This document shows, piece by piece, positions 44,538-54,550 of a stretch of DNA of 64,000 nucleotides. The position numbers and the translations under genes were made by a program. Each line of letters opens with the position of its first letter. The first letter of the stretch is position 1. Source of the DNA: Streptomyces sp. NBC_01551 (lineage in GTDB: Bacteria; Actinomycetota; Actinomycetes; Streptomycetales; Streptomycetaceae). The stretch covers positions 928,501-992,500 of the forward strand of contig NZ_JAPEPX010000001.1 in the NCBI RefSeq assembly GCF_026339935.1, given 5' to 3'. The notes under the pieces were generated by a model. The model was not told where the DNA came from. It did not search any database and saw only the letters and a program-made list of their open reading frames with translations.

Positions 44538-45059
44538 CTACCGCTCCTTTCCCCGCAGGCCAGGAGCCGCAACCTCTGCAGCCAGCATTCTGCGCAGACA
44601 TCCCAGGCAACGGGAACGGACCGGCCCCAAACTTCCTTGTGAGATACCCAACTCCCCTGCGATTTCACGGTAAGTCAAGTCCCTGGGCGAAAGAAGTGCC
44701 CCTATGAGTTCAGGACAGCGTCCGGGCAACCGGGCGACAGCTGATCGGATGACCTTCTTCTCCTCGCCGTGGAGAAGGGCGTCTTCCGGCTCCGCCGCGC
44801 CGTCCACGAGATGAGCGCGCCGGCCGTACGGAACCTCGCGCCTGGCCCGGCGCCGGGCCACCCGGGCCTCGGCGCGCACCGCCCGGCGCAGCCAGCGCAC
44901 GGGCTCGGCGGGGGCGGGGCCCTCTTCCAGCAGCCTGACCCAGACGGCTTGTTCGAGGTCGGCCGCTTCCACTCCGGTCCCGGGGGCTTCCGCGGCCGCC
45001 TCGGCGGAGAGGAGCGGGCCCAGTCGGTTCAGGAGGTCGGGTTCCTTCAGCAGGTCCAT
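44538..45059 (-). CDS. Short sigma-70-like RNA polymerase sigma factor
   Basis: 173 residues. The C-terminal region 4 is clear (LSPRDLTYREIAGELGISQGSLG then PVRSRCLGCLRRML), a helix-turn-helix of sigma-70/ECF type. The N-terminal region 2 is weak (LEQAVWVRLLEEGP). No anti-sigma gene is adjacent. The start could be ATG 45059 or an upstream in-frame codon at 45107, which would lie inside a strong hairpin; I prefer 45059. Confidence 0.8.
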   Translation of the reverse strand: MDLLKEPDLLNRLGPLLSAEAAAEAPGTGVEAADLEQAVWVRLLEEGPAPAEPVRWLRRAVRAEARVARRRARREVPYGRRAHLVDGAAEPEDALLHGEEKKVIRSAVARLPGRCPELIGALLSPRDLTYREIAGELGISQGSLGPVRSRCLGCLRRMLAAEVAAPGLRGKER

Positions 45060-45073
45060 GCCGGGCGGGACGC

Positions 45074-45114
45074 GTGGGGCGTGCCCCGCGGTTTCCCCGC
45101 GGGGCACGCCCCAC
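45074..45114 (-). terminator. 18-bp hairpin between the phosphodiesterase and sigma genes
   Basis: Perfect arms 45074-45091 and 45097-45114 close a five-base loop. It is 60 bp past the phosphodiesterase stop and only 15 bp ahead of the sigma-factor start, so it may both terminate the first and sit in the leader of the second. Confidence 0.75.
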
Positions 45115-45175
45115 CCGTACGTGATATTCCGTTTATCGGTTGACGCCGCTCAGTCGCGGCGTTCGACCGCGCCGC

Positions 45176-46336
45176 TCAGCTGACGCCGCGGCCCGGGCGG
45201 AAGGCCTCGGCCGCGAGGAGTCCGGTGTCGGGGTTGTCGGTGAAGATTCCGTCGATCCCGAGTTCGAAATACGTCCGGAAAGCACCGAAGGCGTCCCCGT
45301 ACCCGGCCGGATCCGTTCCCTTGCGGTATTCGGCCGGCAGGAAACTGTTCTCGTTGCGCGCCGTATAGGGGTGCAGCACCAGGCCGCGGGCGTGCGCGTC
45401 CTTGACCAGGGTGGTCGGGGTGCCCAGCTTGCCGTCCGCGTCGCGCGGCACGATCAGGTCGAGGGTCGGGCCGATGCCCTGGGCGAAGGAGGCGATCCAC
45501 TTCAGGCCCTCGGGCTTGACCAGGTCCGCGACGGTACGGGGGTCCTTGGCCACCTCGAAGTCCCAGGGGCGGGTGTTCGCGGCGGACAGCAGCACCACGC
45601 GCGGCGCCGACACCAGCCGCGACAGCCGCTGGATGCTGGACGGCTCGAAGGACTGGAGGAAGACGGCGGCGTTCTTGCCGTCGCGGCCGTAGCGGCGCAG
45701 CAGCCGGGCGAGCGGCTCCTCCAGGGAGAGGCCGAGGGAGCGGAAGTAGCTGGGGTGCTTGGTCTCCACGTGCAGCCAGACGCGCTTGCCGCGCCGCTTG
45801 CCCTCGCGGTCGGCCCAGCGCAGCACCTCTTCGAAGGTGGGCACCGCCCAGCGGCCGTCGTAGAGCGTGTTGCGCTGGCGGACGGCGGGGATACGTTCCT
45901 TCGCCCGCAGGGTCTTCAGCTCGGCGAGGGTGAAGTCCTCGGTGAACCAGCCGGTGACGGAGACCCCGTCGACCGTCTTGGTGGCGCGCCGGGAGGCGAA
46001 CTCGACGTGGTCGGCGACATCGGTGGTGCCCCCGATCTCGTTCTCGTGGCGGCACACCAGGTGGCCGTCCTTGGTGGGCACCACGTCCTGCTCGACCACG
46101 TCGGCGCCGAGGTCGAGCGCGAGCTGGTAGGAGCCGAGGGTGTGCTCGGGCCGGTACCCGCTGGCACCCCGGTGGCCGATCACCGTCGGGACGGGGAGGT
46201 CCCGGTAGCCGCCAACGCCGCCGCGGCCGCTCTCCGCCGCCGAGGCGGAACCCGCCGAGAGTCCGGCGATCGTGCCGCCGGCCGCCAGGACCGCCGCCCC
46301 AAGGACCGTGCGCCGCGCTGCCCCACCCTGCGTCAT
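45176..46336 (-). CDS. Exported glycerophosphodiester phosphodiesterase (GlpQ-like)
   Basis: 386 residues from MTQGGAARRTVLGAAVLAAG; the twin arginine and hydrophobic stretch suggest a Tat signal, ending ASAAES. Catalytic motifs: VIGHRGASGYRPEHTLGSY (first His, Glu), VVEQDVVPTKDGHLVCRHE (Glu/Asp, His). It hydrolyses glycerophosphodiesters from phospholipid turnover. The length fits the periplasmic GlpQ class. GAGGAG lies 8 bases upstream of the ATG. Confidence 0.93.
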   Translation of the reverse strand: MTQGGAARRTVLGAAVLAAGGTIAGLSAGSASAAESGRGGVGGYRDLPVPTVIGHRGASGYRPEHTLGSYQLALDLGADVVEQDVVPTKDGHLVCRHENEIGGTTDVADHVEFASRRATKTVDGVSVTGWFTEDFTLAELKTLRAKERIPAVRQRNTLYDGRWAVPTFEEVLRWADREGKRRGKRVWLHVETKHPSYFRSLGLSLEEPLARLLRRYGRDGKNAAVFLQSFEPSSIQRLSRLVSAPRVVLLSAANTRPWDFEVAKDPRTVADLVKPEGLKWIASFAQGIGPTLDLIVPRDADGKLGTPTTLVKDAHARGLVLHPYTARNENSFLPAEYRKGTDPAGYGDAFGAFRTYFELGIDGIFTDNPDTGLLAAEAFRPGRGVS

Positions 46337-46599
46337 GAGTGCCACTCCTCATTCTGAAAGGGCCAGTACCCCCGGGATCTCCGGCGTCGCGCGGCCCGAT
46401 TCGGCGTGGTGATCGTAGGCAGCGGCCCGTGTCCGGCGGATGGGGCGGCGGGGAACATGGCGCAAACGTGTGTCAACGCGTCAACACTGCGTATCCACCG
46501 CGTGAACCCGATGTGCGATCAGCCCACAGCCGCGAGTATCGTCCTCACCTGCACTACCGCCGTGTGGTGCGCACCGCTTTCGATGCCGGAGGGCTCACG

Positions 46600-47271
46600 T
46601 TGTTCCGTACCGCGCTCATCAAGGCCACTGTCGGACCCGTCATGCGCATGATGTTCCGCACCCGGGTGGAGGGCGTGGAGAACATCCCGGGGACCGGTCC
46701 GGTGATCCTGGCGGGCAACCACCTCACCTTCATCGACTCCATGATCCTCCCGCTGGTCTGTGACCGTACGGTCCACTTCATCGGCAAGGACGAGTACGTG
46801 ACGGGCAAGGGCATCAAGGGCCGTCTGATGGCGTGGTTCTTCACCGGTTCCGGCATGATCCCCGTCGACCGCGACGGCGCCAACGGCGGGGTCGCGGCCC
46901 TGATGACCGGCCGCCGGATCCTCGAAGAGGGCAAGATCTTCGGCATCTACCCGGAGGGCACCCGCTCCCCCGACGGCCGCCTGTACCGCGGCCGTACCGG
47001 CATCGCCCGCCTGACCCTGATGACCGGCGCCCCCGTGGTCCCGTTCGCGATGATCGGCACCGACAAGCTCCAGCCGGGCGGCGCGGGCATGCCGCGCCCG
47101 GGCCGGGTCACCGTCCGCTTCGGCGAGCCGATGGAGTTCTCCCGCTACGAGGGCATGGACCGCGACCGCTACGTGCTGCGCGCCGTCACCGACTCGGTGA
47201 TGGCCGAGGTCATGCGGCTGTCGGGCCAGGAGTACGTGGACATGTACGCCACCAAGGCCAAGGCGGCCTGA
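46600..47271 (+). CDS. plsC: 1-acyl-sn-glycerol-3-phosphate acyltransferase family protein
   Basis: 223 residues from TTG 46600 (LFRTALIKATVGPVMRMMF), supported by GGAGGG seven bases upstream; longer in-frame starts give implausible sequence. Acyltransferase motifs: NHLTFID (HX4D, ~residue 45), GMIPVDRDG, IYPEGTRSPDG (~115) and PVVPFAMIGTD. It makes phosphatidic acid from lysophosphatidic acid. Ends 17 bp from the convergent beta-solenoid gene. Confidence 0.92.
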   Translation: MFRTALIKATVGPVMRMMFRTRVEGVENIPGTGPVILAGNHLTFIDSMILPLVCDRTVHFIGKDEYVTGKGIKGRLMAWFFTGSGMIPVDRDGANGGVAALMTGRRILEEGKIFGIYPEGTRSPDGRLYRGRTGIARLTLMTGAPVVPFAMIGTDKLQPGGAGMPRPGRVTVRFGEPMEFSRYEGMDRDRYVLRAVTDSVMAEVMRLSGQEYVDMYATKAKAA

Positions 47272-47288
47272 CCTTCCCGGGCCGGAAC

Positions 47289-48785
47289 CTACTGACGTTG
47301 CAGTGACCGGCTGACGCCCGCGGCGGTCGTCGTGGCGAGCACCCAGCCGGTCACGATCAGCAGGTACGACAGCCACTGGTACCAGCCGCCCGGCGCGAAC
47401 GCGGCCTCCTGCCCGAAGCCGATGATCGGGACCATCAGGTCGAGCGTGTAGAACACGGCGTTGAAGTCCGGGGCCTCCCCCGCCTTGAGCGCCCGGGGCG
47501 GGTGCAGCCCGTACGCGATGGCCCCGGTCGTCAGCAGCGCCAGCAGCCACCCCGCCGCGCGCAGCGGCCGGAAGCCGTAGCCGACGGTGGCGTCCTGGAG
47601 CAGCCCCCAGAGCCGGGCGTGCCGCGGAAGCGTGCGCCGGTGCCGGCGCAGTTTGGCGAGCTGGACGGTCCGCGCGGCCCCCTCGTCCCCGGCCGTACGG
47701 TAGGCCGCCGCGAGCTGCTCGTAGGCGTACGGGAGGTACCCGGACTCCTCGCGCTCCAGCGCCGGCAGCCGCTGCTCGGCGGGCAGGTGCGGGGCGAGGG
47801 TGCGGTAGGTCAGGCCGTCGATGCGGATCTGCTCGGGCCAGGTTTCCGGCGATATGTACAGCATGTCGAGCTGGGAGCGCCGCAGGTTCACGTCGCCCTG
47901 GATGGTGTCGCAGGCCCGCAGCCACAGCTCTCCGATCACGCAGCTGGAGGCACGGAGGGCGACCCCGTCGGGGTTCACGAGCCGGGCGCGTGCGAGGTTG
48001 AGGTGGCCCGGTATCCGGGCGCTGCTGAGGTTGACCCGGCCGACGGCCTCCATCGCCCGGCCCCGCAGGTCGGTGCCGACGGTCAGGGTCTCGGCGTGCA
48101 GGGCGGTGCCGCCGGGGGCGTACAGACGGGCGCCGTCGAGGTTGATCTGGCCGCCGATGGTGGCGCCGTTGACGCGGGTCTGGCCGTGGACGGTGAGGTC
48201 CATGGCGATGACGTCGGTGCCGATGTCGGCGTGGTTGATCTGGAGGGCGGGTTCCTCCGCCTCCTCCTGCGCGCCGGGGTCTCCTATGACGGCCCGCTGG
48301 AGGAAGAGGCCGCCGCCGGTCCGGGCGCCCTGGAGGCGGACGGGCCCGGTGATGCGGCAGCCGGTCAGCCTCAGGGTGATGTCCACGCGCAGGGTGGCGG
48401 CGGTCAGCCCGGGCAGTACGGAGTGCGACAGGACGAGGGCGCGCAACTGGGCACCGTAGAGCAGCGGTTTGCGCTCGAACCAGCAGCCGCGCAGCCGGAC
48501 GGCGTGCTCGACGACCGCGTACTTCAGGTCGAGCCTCCCGGCGATCCGGGCGCCCTCGATGTTGAGCCCGGCGACCCGGCCCTCGGCGGCCGCCGCGGCC
48601 GTGTCGGCGTGGTCCCCGCGCAGCAGCAGCGCGGCGAGCACCTCGGCGCGCAGGGTGCGCTCGGGCCCCCAGGCGGCCCCGCCCGAGACGTCCTCGTCGG
48701 GGTCTGCCCGGAAGTCGACGCGCTCGCCGCGCGGGAAGGCGTCCCACACGCGGCGTTCCGCCGGGGTCAGGTCGGTGATCTCCAT
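47289..48785 (-). CDS. Beta-solenoid repeat membrane protein
   Basis: 498 residues. Residues ~70-320 are irregular pentapeptide-like/right-handed solenoid repeats (GRVAGLNIEGARIAGRLDL, INLDGARLYAPGGTALHAE, GHLNLARARLVNPDG). A linker with a helical hairpin (GYLPYAYEQLAAAYRTAGDE) follows, then two C-terminal membrane helices flanking DLMVPIIGFGQEAAF. Similar streptomycete proteins carry the label membrane-associated oxidoreductase, for which I see no catalytic evidence. Confidence 0.85.
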   Translation of the reverse strand: MEITDLTPAERRVWDAFPRGERVDFRADPDEDVSGGAAWGPERTLRAEVLAALLLRGDHADTAAAAAEGRVAGLNIEGARIAGRLDLKYAVVEHAVRLRGCWFERKPLLYGAQLRALVLSHSVLPGLTAATLRVDITLRLTGCRITGPVRLQGARTGGGLFLQRAVIGDPGAQEEAEEPALQINHADIGTDVIAMDLTVHGQTRVNGATIGGQINLDGARLYAPGGTALHAETLTVGTDLRGRAMEAVGRVNLSSARIPGHLNLARARLVNPDGVALRASSCVIGELWLRACDTIQGDVNLRRSQLDMLYISPETWPEQIRIDGLTYRTLAPHLPAEQRLPALEREESGYLPYAYEQLAAAYRTAGDEGAARTVQLAKLRRHRRTLPRHARLWGLLQDATVGYGFRPLRAAGWLLALLTTGAIAYGLHPPRALKAGEAPDFNAVFYTLDLMVPIIGFGQEAAFAPGGWYQWLSYLLIVTGWVLATTTAAGVSRSLQRQ

Positions 48786-48864
48786 CGCCGGGATGGTGTC
48801 CTGCGGGTCAACGGAATGTCAACTGTGCGCACGTCACCACCCCTTGGCTGGAAATCACCGAGGA

Positions 48865-50409
48865 TCAGTGCTCGATGCCGTCCTGGAGCTTCTGCCCCTT
48901 CAGCAGGAACCAGGCGGCCGCGGCGGTGGCCAGCAGGACGGCCGCGCCGACGCCCGAGGCGAGGCGGAGGCCGTCCACGAAGGACTCCTGGGCGGCGTGC
49001 ACCATGGTCTGCGCGGTCGCCGGGTCCACCGACCTGGCGGCCTCGACGGCCCCGCCCAGCGACTCGTGCGCGGCGTCGGCCACGGCGGCCGGCACCCCGG
49101 CCGGGGCGGTGAAGCCCTGGTAGACGCCGGTGACGATGGAGCCGAGCAGGGCGATGCCGAGGGCGGCGCCGAGTTCGTACGCGGTCTCGGAGACGGCGGA
49201 GGCCGAACCGGCCTGTTCCTTGGGCACGCTGGAGAGGATCACGTCGGCGGTGACGGTGAAGGAGAAACCGGCGCCGAGGCCGACGATCAACAGGGCCGCG
49301 CCGAGCAGCGGGTAGCCGCTCTCCTTGTGGATCAGGGTGAGCACGCCGAGCGCGAGGCCGATGGCCGCGAGACCGCCGGTCACGATCGACCGTACCGAGT
49401 AGCGGCGGGCGTAGCGGCCGGCGACGAGACCGGTGACCACCGCGCCGATGGCGGCGGGCAGTTCGGCCAGGCCCGCCTCCAGCGGCTCGCGGCCCTGGAC
49501 GAGCTGGAGGAACTGGGAGAGGAAGAAGACCAGTCCGGACAGCCCGAACACGGTGAGCAGGTCGGCGAGGACCGCGCCGGAGAAGCCGCGGTGCTTGAAG
49601 AGCCGCATGTCGAGCAGCGGCGCGGTGAGGCGGAACTGGCGCCGTACGAAGGTGTACAGCGCGCCCGCGCCGAGCGCGGCGGCGGCCCAGACCTCCCAGG
49701 TGGGGCCGTGGGTGGCGACCTCCTTGACCGCGTACACGACCGCGATGATGCCGACCAGGGAGAGGGCGACGCTGGCCAGGTCCCAGGGCCCGGCGACCGG
49801 GTTCTTGGACTCGGGCAGCAGCTTGATGCCGACGATGACCAGGACGATCATCACGGGCAGGTTGATGAGGAAGACCGAGCCCCACCAGAAGTGCTGGAGC
49901 AGCGCTCCGCCGACCACGGGGCCGACGGCCGCGCCGGCCGAGGCGGTGGCGCCCCAGATGCCGATGGCGAGGCTGCGCTCCTTGGGGTCGTGGAAGATGT
50001 TGCGGATCAGCGCGAGGGTGGACGGCATCAGGGTCGCGCCGGCCACGCCGAGCAGGGCGCGGGCCAGGATCATCATCTCGGGGCTGGTCGCGTAGGCGTT
50101 GAGGACGGACACGGCGCCGAAGGCGGTCGCGCCGACCAGCAGCAGCTTCTTGCGGCCTATCCGGTCGCCGAGCGAGCCCATGGAGACGAGCAGGCCGGCG
50201 ATGACGAAGGAGTAGATGTCGCCGATCCACAGCAGCTGGGTGCCGGACGGCTTGAGGTCCTCGCTGAGTGAGGGCGTGGCGAGGCCGAGTACGGTGGCGT
50301 CCACCGCGACCAGCAGCACGGCCAGGACGAGCACGGAGAGCGCGAGCCAGCGGCCGCGGCTCTTCTCCTCCGCCCCCGTCTGCGTGATCAGCTGTTCGGT
50401 CCGGCTCAT
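48865..50409 (-). CDS. MFS drug exporter, DHA2 family (14 helices)
   Basis: 514 residues with 14 predicted membrane helices. Motif A is GSLGDRIGRKKLLL between helices 2 and 3. ALLGVAGATLMPSTLALIRN and WGATASAGAAVGPVVGGALL are typical DHA2 motifs B/C (antiporter signature). Proton-coupled efflux of drugs or metabolites is the expected role. It overlaps the TetR regulator gene (ATGA), so pump and regulator form one operon with the operator upstream of both. Confidence 0.93.
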   Translation of the reverse strand: MSRTEQLITQTGAEEKSRGRWLALSVLVLAVLLVAVDATVLGLATPSLSEDLKPSGTQLLWIGDIYSFVIAGLLVSMGSLGDRIGRKKLLLVGATAFGAVSVLNAYATSPEMMILARALLGVAGATLMPSTLALIRNIFHDPKERSLAIGIWGATASAGAAVGPVVGGALLQHFWWGSVFLINLPVMIVLVIVGIKLLPESKNPVAGPWDLASVALSLVGIIAVVYAVKEVATHGPTWEVWAAAALGAGALYTFVRRQFRLTAPLLDMRLFKHRGFSGAVLADLLTVFGLSGLVFFLSQFLQLVQGREPLEAGLAELPAAIGAVVTGLVAGRYARRYSVRSIVTGGLAAIGLALGVLTLIHKESGYPLLGAALLIVGLGAGFSFTVTADVILSSVPKEQAGSASAVSETAYELGAALGIALLGSIVTGVYQGFTAPAGVPAAVADAAHESLGGAVEAARSVDPATAQTMVHAAQESFVDGLRLASGVGAAVLLATAAAAWFLLKGQKLQDGIEH

Positions 50410-50957
50410 TTCTCCACACTCCGTCGTGCGCCACCGAGCAGCAGCTCGATGATCATGTACTGAAAGTCCTTGGCGGCGACCCGGCCGTCCGTGACGGCCC
50501 AGGCGCAGGTGCCGATGAGGCCGTAGAGGGCCTCGGTGAGCCAGGCGGGGCTCAGGTCGATCCTGATGTGCCCCTCTTCCTGGCCGCGCCGGAAGAGCGC
50601 GCTGACCCGGGCGTCGAGCCGGGCCCATCCCTCGTGGACCTCGTCGCCCTCGAAGAGCTGGTTCTCGGTGACGAGAAAGGCCAGCAGCTGGGCGTTCGGC
50701 TCCGCCTCGGCGACGAGTCGCCTGAGCGCGTCCACCGCCGTGTCCTCGTCGAGGCGGGCATTGTCGAACGCCACCTCGAATTCCCGGATGCCGAGTTCTT
50801 CGAGGGCGCGCACGAGGGCGTCGCGCCCGGCGAAATGCCGGTGGAGGGTCGCGCGCCCGATTCCGGCGGCGCGGGCGACCTCGTCCATCGTGGCGGTCGA
50901 TTTGCGGGAGAGCAGGGCCGCCGCGTCACGCAGCACCTGGTCACGATCCATGGCCAT
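50406..50957 (-). CDS. TetR family transcriptional regulator
   Basis: 183 residues. N-terminal helix-turn-helix TMDEVARAAGIGRATLHRHF (residues ~23-42), followed by the TetR ligand-binding domain. It probably represses its own operon, including the coupled MFS pump, from the palindrome at 50974-50997. The start MAMDRDQVLRD could be ATG 50957 or 50951. Confidence 0.92.
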   Translation of the reverse strand: MAMDRDQVLRDAAALLSRKSTATMDEVARAAGIGRATLHRHFAGRDALVRALEELGIREFEVAFDNARLDEDTAVDALRRLVAEAEPNAQLLAFLVTENQLFEGDEVHEGWARLDARVSALFRRGQEEGHIRIDLSPAWLTEALYGLIGTCAWAVTDGRVAAKDFQYMIIELLLGGARRSVEK

Positions 50958-50973
50958 GAGACAAGCATACCCC

Positions 50974-50997
50974 GAATGAGACGTTCATGTCTCATTC
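50974..50997. promoter_or_regulatory. Palindromic operator of the TetR-MFS operon
   Basis: GAATGAGAC (50974-50982), six bases, GTCTCATTC (50989-50997): a perfect 9-bp inverted repeat 16 bp ahead of the TetR gene. A further ATGAGAC half-site overlaps the start at about 50956. This is the expected position for autorepression. A divergent HAD-like gene begins at 51035. Confidence 0.8.
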
Positions 50998-51034
50998 GAT
51001 AATGGGGGTGCCCCCGGGCGCCCGGAACGGAAGC

Positions 51035-51568
51035 ATGATCGAGATGACGCACCCGACCCCGAAGCCCCTGCTCCTGATCGACGTGGACGGCCCCCTGAAC
51101 CCCTACGCCGCCAAGCCGCAGCGCCGCCCGGAGGGCTACCTCACCCACCGGATGCGCCCCACGGGCTGGACGGAGGCCGAGAGCGCCAAGCCGCTGCGGG
51201 TCTGGCTGAATCCCGGCCACGGCGCGGAGCTCCTCGCGCTGGCGGACGCGTACGAACTGGTCTGGGCGACGACCTGGAAGGACGAGGCCAACGACTGGAT
51301 AGGCCCGCACCTGGGCCTGCCGAGACTCCCGTTCATCGACTGGCCGCAGATGCACGGCCGGGCGCCGCGCGGCACGTTCTGGAAGACCCAGTACGTCCTG
51401 GAGTACGCGGCCGGGCGCCCGTTCGCGTGGATCGACGACGACATCACGGCCATGGACCGCGAGTACGTCGACCAGCGCCACCCGGCGCACACCCTGCTCC
51501 TGCGCATCGACGAGCGGATCGGCCTGGTCCGGGCCGACTTCGACGCCCTGGCCGCGTGGGCGGCGTAG
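51035..51568 (+). CDS. HAD-like protein
   Basis: 177 residues. HAD motifs: LLLIDVDGPLNPYA (motif I, Asp nucleophile and Asp+2), VWATTWKDEANDWIG (motif II), FAWIDDDITAMD (motif IV acidic pair). Minimal cap, so a small phosphatase-like or nucleotidase-like protein of unknown substrate. A GGAACGGA stretch precedes ATG 51035; ATG 51044 is an alternative. Confidence 0.82.
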   Translation: MIEMTHPTPKPLLLIDVDGPLNPYAAKPQRRPEGYLTHRMRPTGWTEAESAKPLRVWLNPGHGAELLALADAYELVWATTWKDEANDWIGPHLGLPRLPFIDWPQMHGRAPRGTFWKTQYVLEYAAGRPFAWIDDDITAMDREYVDQRHPAHTLLLRIDERIGLVRADFDALAAWAA

Positions 51569-51600
51569 CGCCCGCGTCGTCCGCCGATCACCCGCACGAC

Positions 51601-51640
51601 GAAGGGGCGGTGGGAACCGTGTGGCTCCCACCGCCCCTTC
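51601..51640. terminator. 15-bp hairpin between HAD-like gene and argH
   Basis: GAAGGGGCGGTGGGA (51601-51615) pairs perfectly with 51626-51640 around a 10-base loop. It lies between two convergent stops, so it is a bidirectional terminator. Confidence 0.85.
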
Positions 51641-51658
51641 ACGCGTGACGGGTGACCG

Positions 51659-53101
<1,443 letters not shown>

Positions 53102-53143
53102 TCAAGACTGCATGGCCTGTACGGCTGCTTCTGGATGTGAAAC

Positions 53144-53174
53144 AGCCTCCCCGCCGCGGAGGAAACGGGGAGGC
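53144..53174 (-). terminator. Hairpin between argG and argH
   Basis: GCCTCCCCG (53144-53152) pairs with CGGGGAGGC (53166-53174), 20 bp past the argG stop. Weak or partial termination would lower argH relative to argG. Confidence 0.55.
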
Positions 53175-53194
53175 GGTCACGTACTGCTGGTCGG

Positions 53195-54388
53195 TCAGGC
53201 GAGGTCGCGCCGCGCCGCGATCTTCGAGGACAGGCCGAAGATCTCGATGAAGCCCTGCGCCTTGGACTGGTCGAAGGTGTCGCCCGAGTCGTAGGTCGCG
53301 AGGTTGAAGTCGTAGAGCGACTCGTCGGACTTGCGACCGGTGACGACGGCGCGGCCGCCGTGCAGGGTCATCCGGATGTCGCCGGTGACGTGCTGGTTGG
53401 CCTCGTTGATGAAGCCGTCCAGGGCGCGCTTGAGCGGGGAGAACCACAGGCCGTCGTAGACCATCTCGCCCCAGCGCTGCTCGACCTGCCGCTTGTAGCG
53501 GGCCAGCTCGCGCTCGACGGTGACGTTCTCCAGCTCCTGGTGGGCGGTGATCAGCGCGATCGCGCCAGGCGCCTCGTACACCTCGCGGGACTTGATGCCG
53601 ACGAGACGGTCCTCGACCATGTCGATCCGGCCGATGCCCTGGGCGCCGGCGCGCTCGTTGAGCTGCTGGATGGCCTGGAGCACGGTGACGGGCTTGCCGT
53701 CGATGGCGACCGGGACGCCCTCCTTGAAGGAGATGACGACCTCGTCGGCCTCGCGGGCCTCGGCGGGGTTCGAGGTGTACTCGTAGATGTCCTCGATCGG
53801 CGCGTTCCAGATGTCCTCCAGGAAGCCCGTCTCGACGGCGCGCCCGAAGACGTTCTGGTCGATGGAGTACGGGGACTTCTTGGTGGTCGCGATCGGGAGG
53901 TTCTTGGCCTCGCAGAAGGCGATCGCCTTGTCACGGGTCATCGCGTAGTCGCGGACCGGGGCGATGCACTTGAGGTCGGGGCCGAGGGCGGCGATGCCGG
54001 CCTCGAAGCGGACCTGGTCGTTGCCCTTGCCGGTGCAGCCGTGGGCCACGATCGAGGCGCCGTGCTTGTTCGCGGCGGCCACCAGGTGCTTGACGATGGT
54101 CGGCCGGGACAGGGCCGAGACCAGCGGATAGCGGTCCATGTAGAGGGCGTTCGCCTTGATCGCCGGGAGGCAGTACTCGTTGGCGAACTCGTCCTTGGCG
54201 TCCGCGACCTCGGCCTCGACGGCACCGCAGGCGAGCGCGCGCTTGCGGATGACGTCCAGGTCCTCGCCGCCCTGGCCGACGTCCACGGCAACGGCGATGA
54301 CCTCGGCGCCCGTCTCCTCGGCGATCCAGCCGATGGCGACGGAGGTGTCCAGGCCGCCCGAGTAGGCGAGTACGACGCGCTCGGTCAC
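53195..54388 (-). CDS. argG: Argininosuccinate synthase
   Basis: Joins citrulline and aspartate with ATP. 397 residues from GTG 54388, preceded by AAGGAGA. P-loop-like [12 protein letters not shown] at residue 8; [13 protein letters not shown] near 117; [12 protein letters not shown]. Full length. First gene of argGH, with a promoter and ARG-box-like sequence at 54419-54453. Confidence 0.98.
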   Translation of the reverse strand: MTERVVLAYSGGLDTSVAIGWIAEETGAEVIAVAVDVGQGGEDLDVIRKRALACGAVEAEVADAKDEFANEYCLPAIKANALYMDRYPLVSALSRPTIVKHLVAAANKHGASIVAHGCTGKGNDQVRFEAGIAALGPDLKCIAPVRDYAMTRDKAIAFCEAKNLPIATTKKSPYSIDQNVFGRAVETGFLEDIWNAPIEDIYEYTSNPAEAREADEVVISFKEGVPVAIDGKPVTVLQAIQQLNERAGAQGIGRIDMVEDRLVGIKSREVYEAPGAIALITAHQELENVTVERELARYKRQVEQRWGEMVYDGLWFSPLKRALDGFINEANQHVTGDIRMTLHGGRAVVTGRKSDESLYDFNLATYDSGDTFDQSKAQGFIEIFGLSSKIAARRDLA

Positions 54389-54418
54389 GGGTTTCTCCTT
54401 ACGGTGCATTGAACGACA

Positions 54419-54453
54419 GGCATAACTATGCACTACTCCGTATGTTTCGTCAA
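54419..54453 (-). promoter_or_regulatory. argG promoter with ARG-box-like sites
   Basis: On the minus strand, TTGACG (54448-54453), 17 bp, CATAGT (54425-54430). The -10 sits in TGCATAGTTATGCC and the spacer contains AACATACGGAGTAG, both resembling streptomycete ArgR boxes. ArgR with arginine should block polymerase here. The geometry matches the argC promoter in this window. Confidence 0.7.
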
Positions 54454-54550
54454 TCAACCCCCTGTCGAGGCGTCTGACCAGGCCGAATATGGGAGGCGCG
54501 GATCCGGGCCGCCGCCTACGATCGGCGGCCTGGCCATACGGGGAGGACAC

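Noticed and set aside
47560..47600. TVGYG sequence in the beta-solenoid membrane protein, as in a K+ channel filter
   Set aside because: The motif (LLQDATVGYGFRPLRA) precedes the first membrane helix rather than lying between two, so it cannot form a selectivity filter in the usual way.
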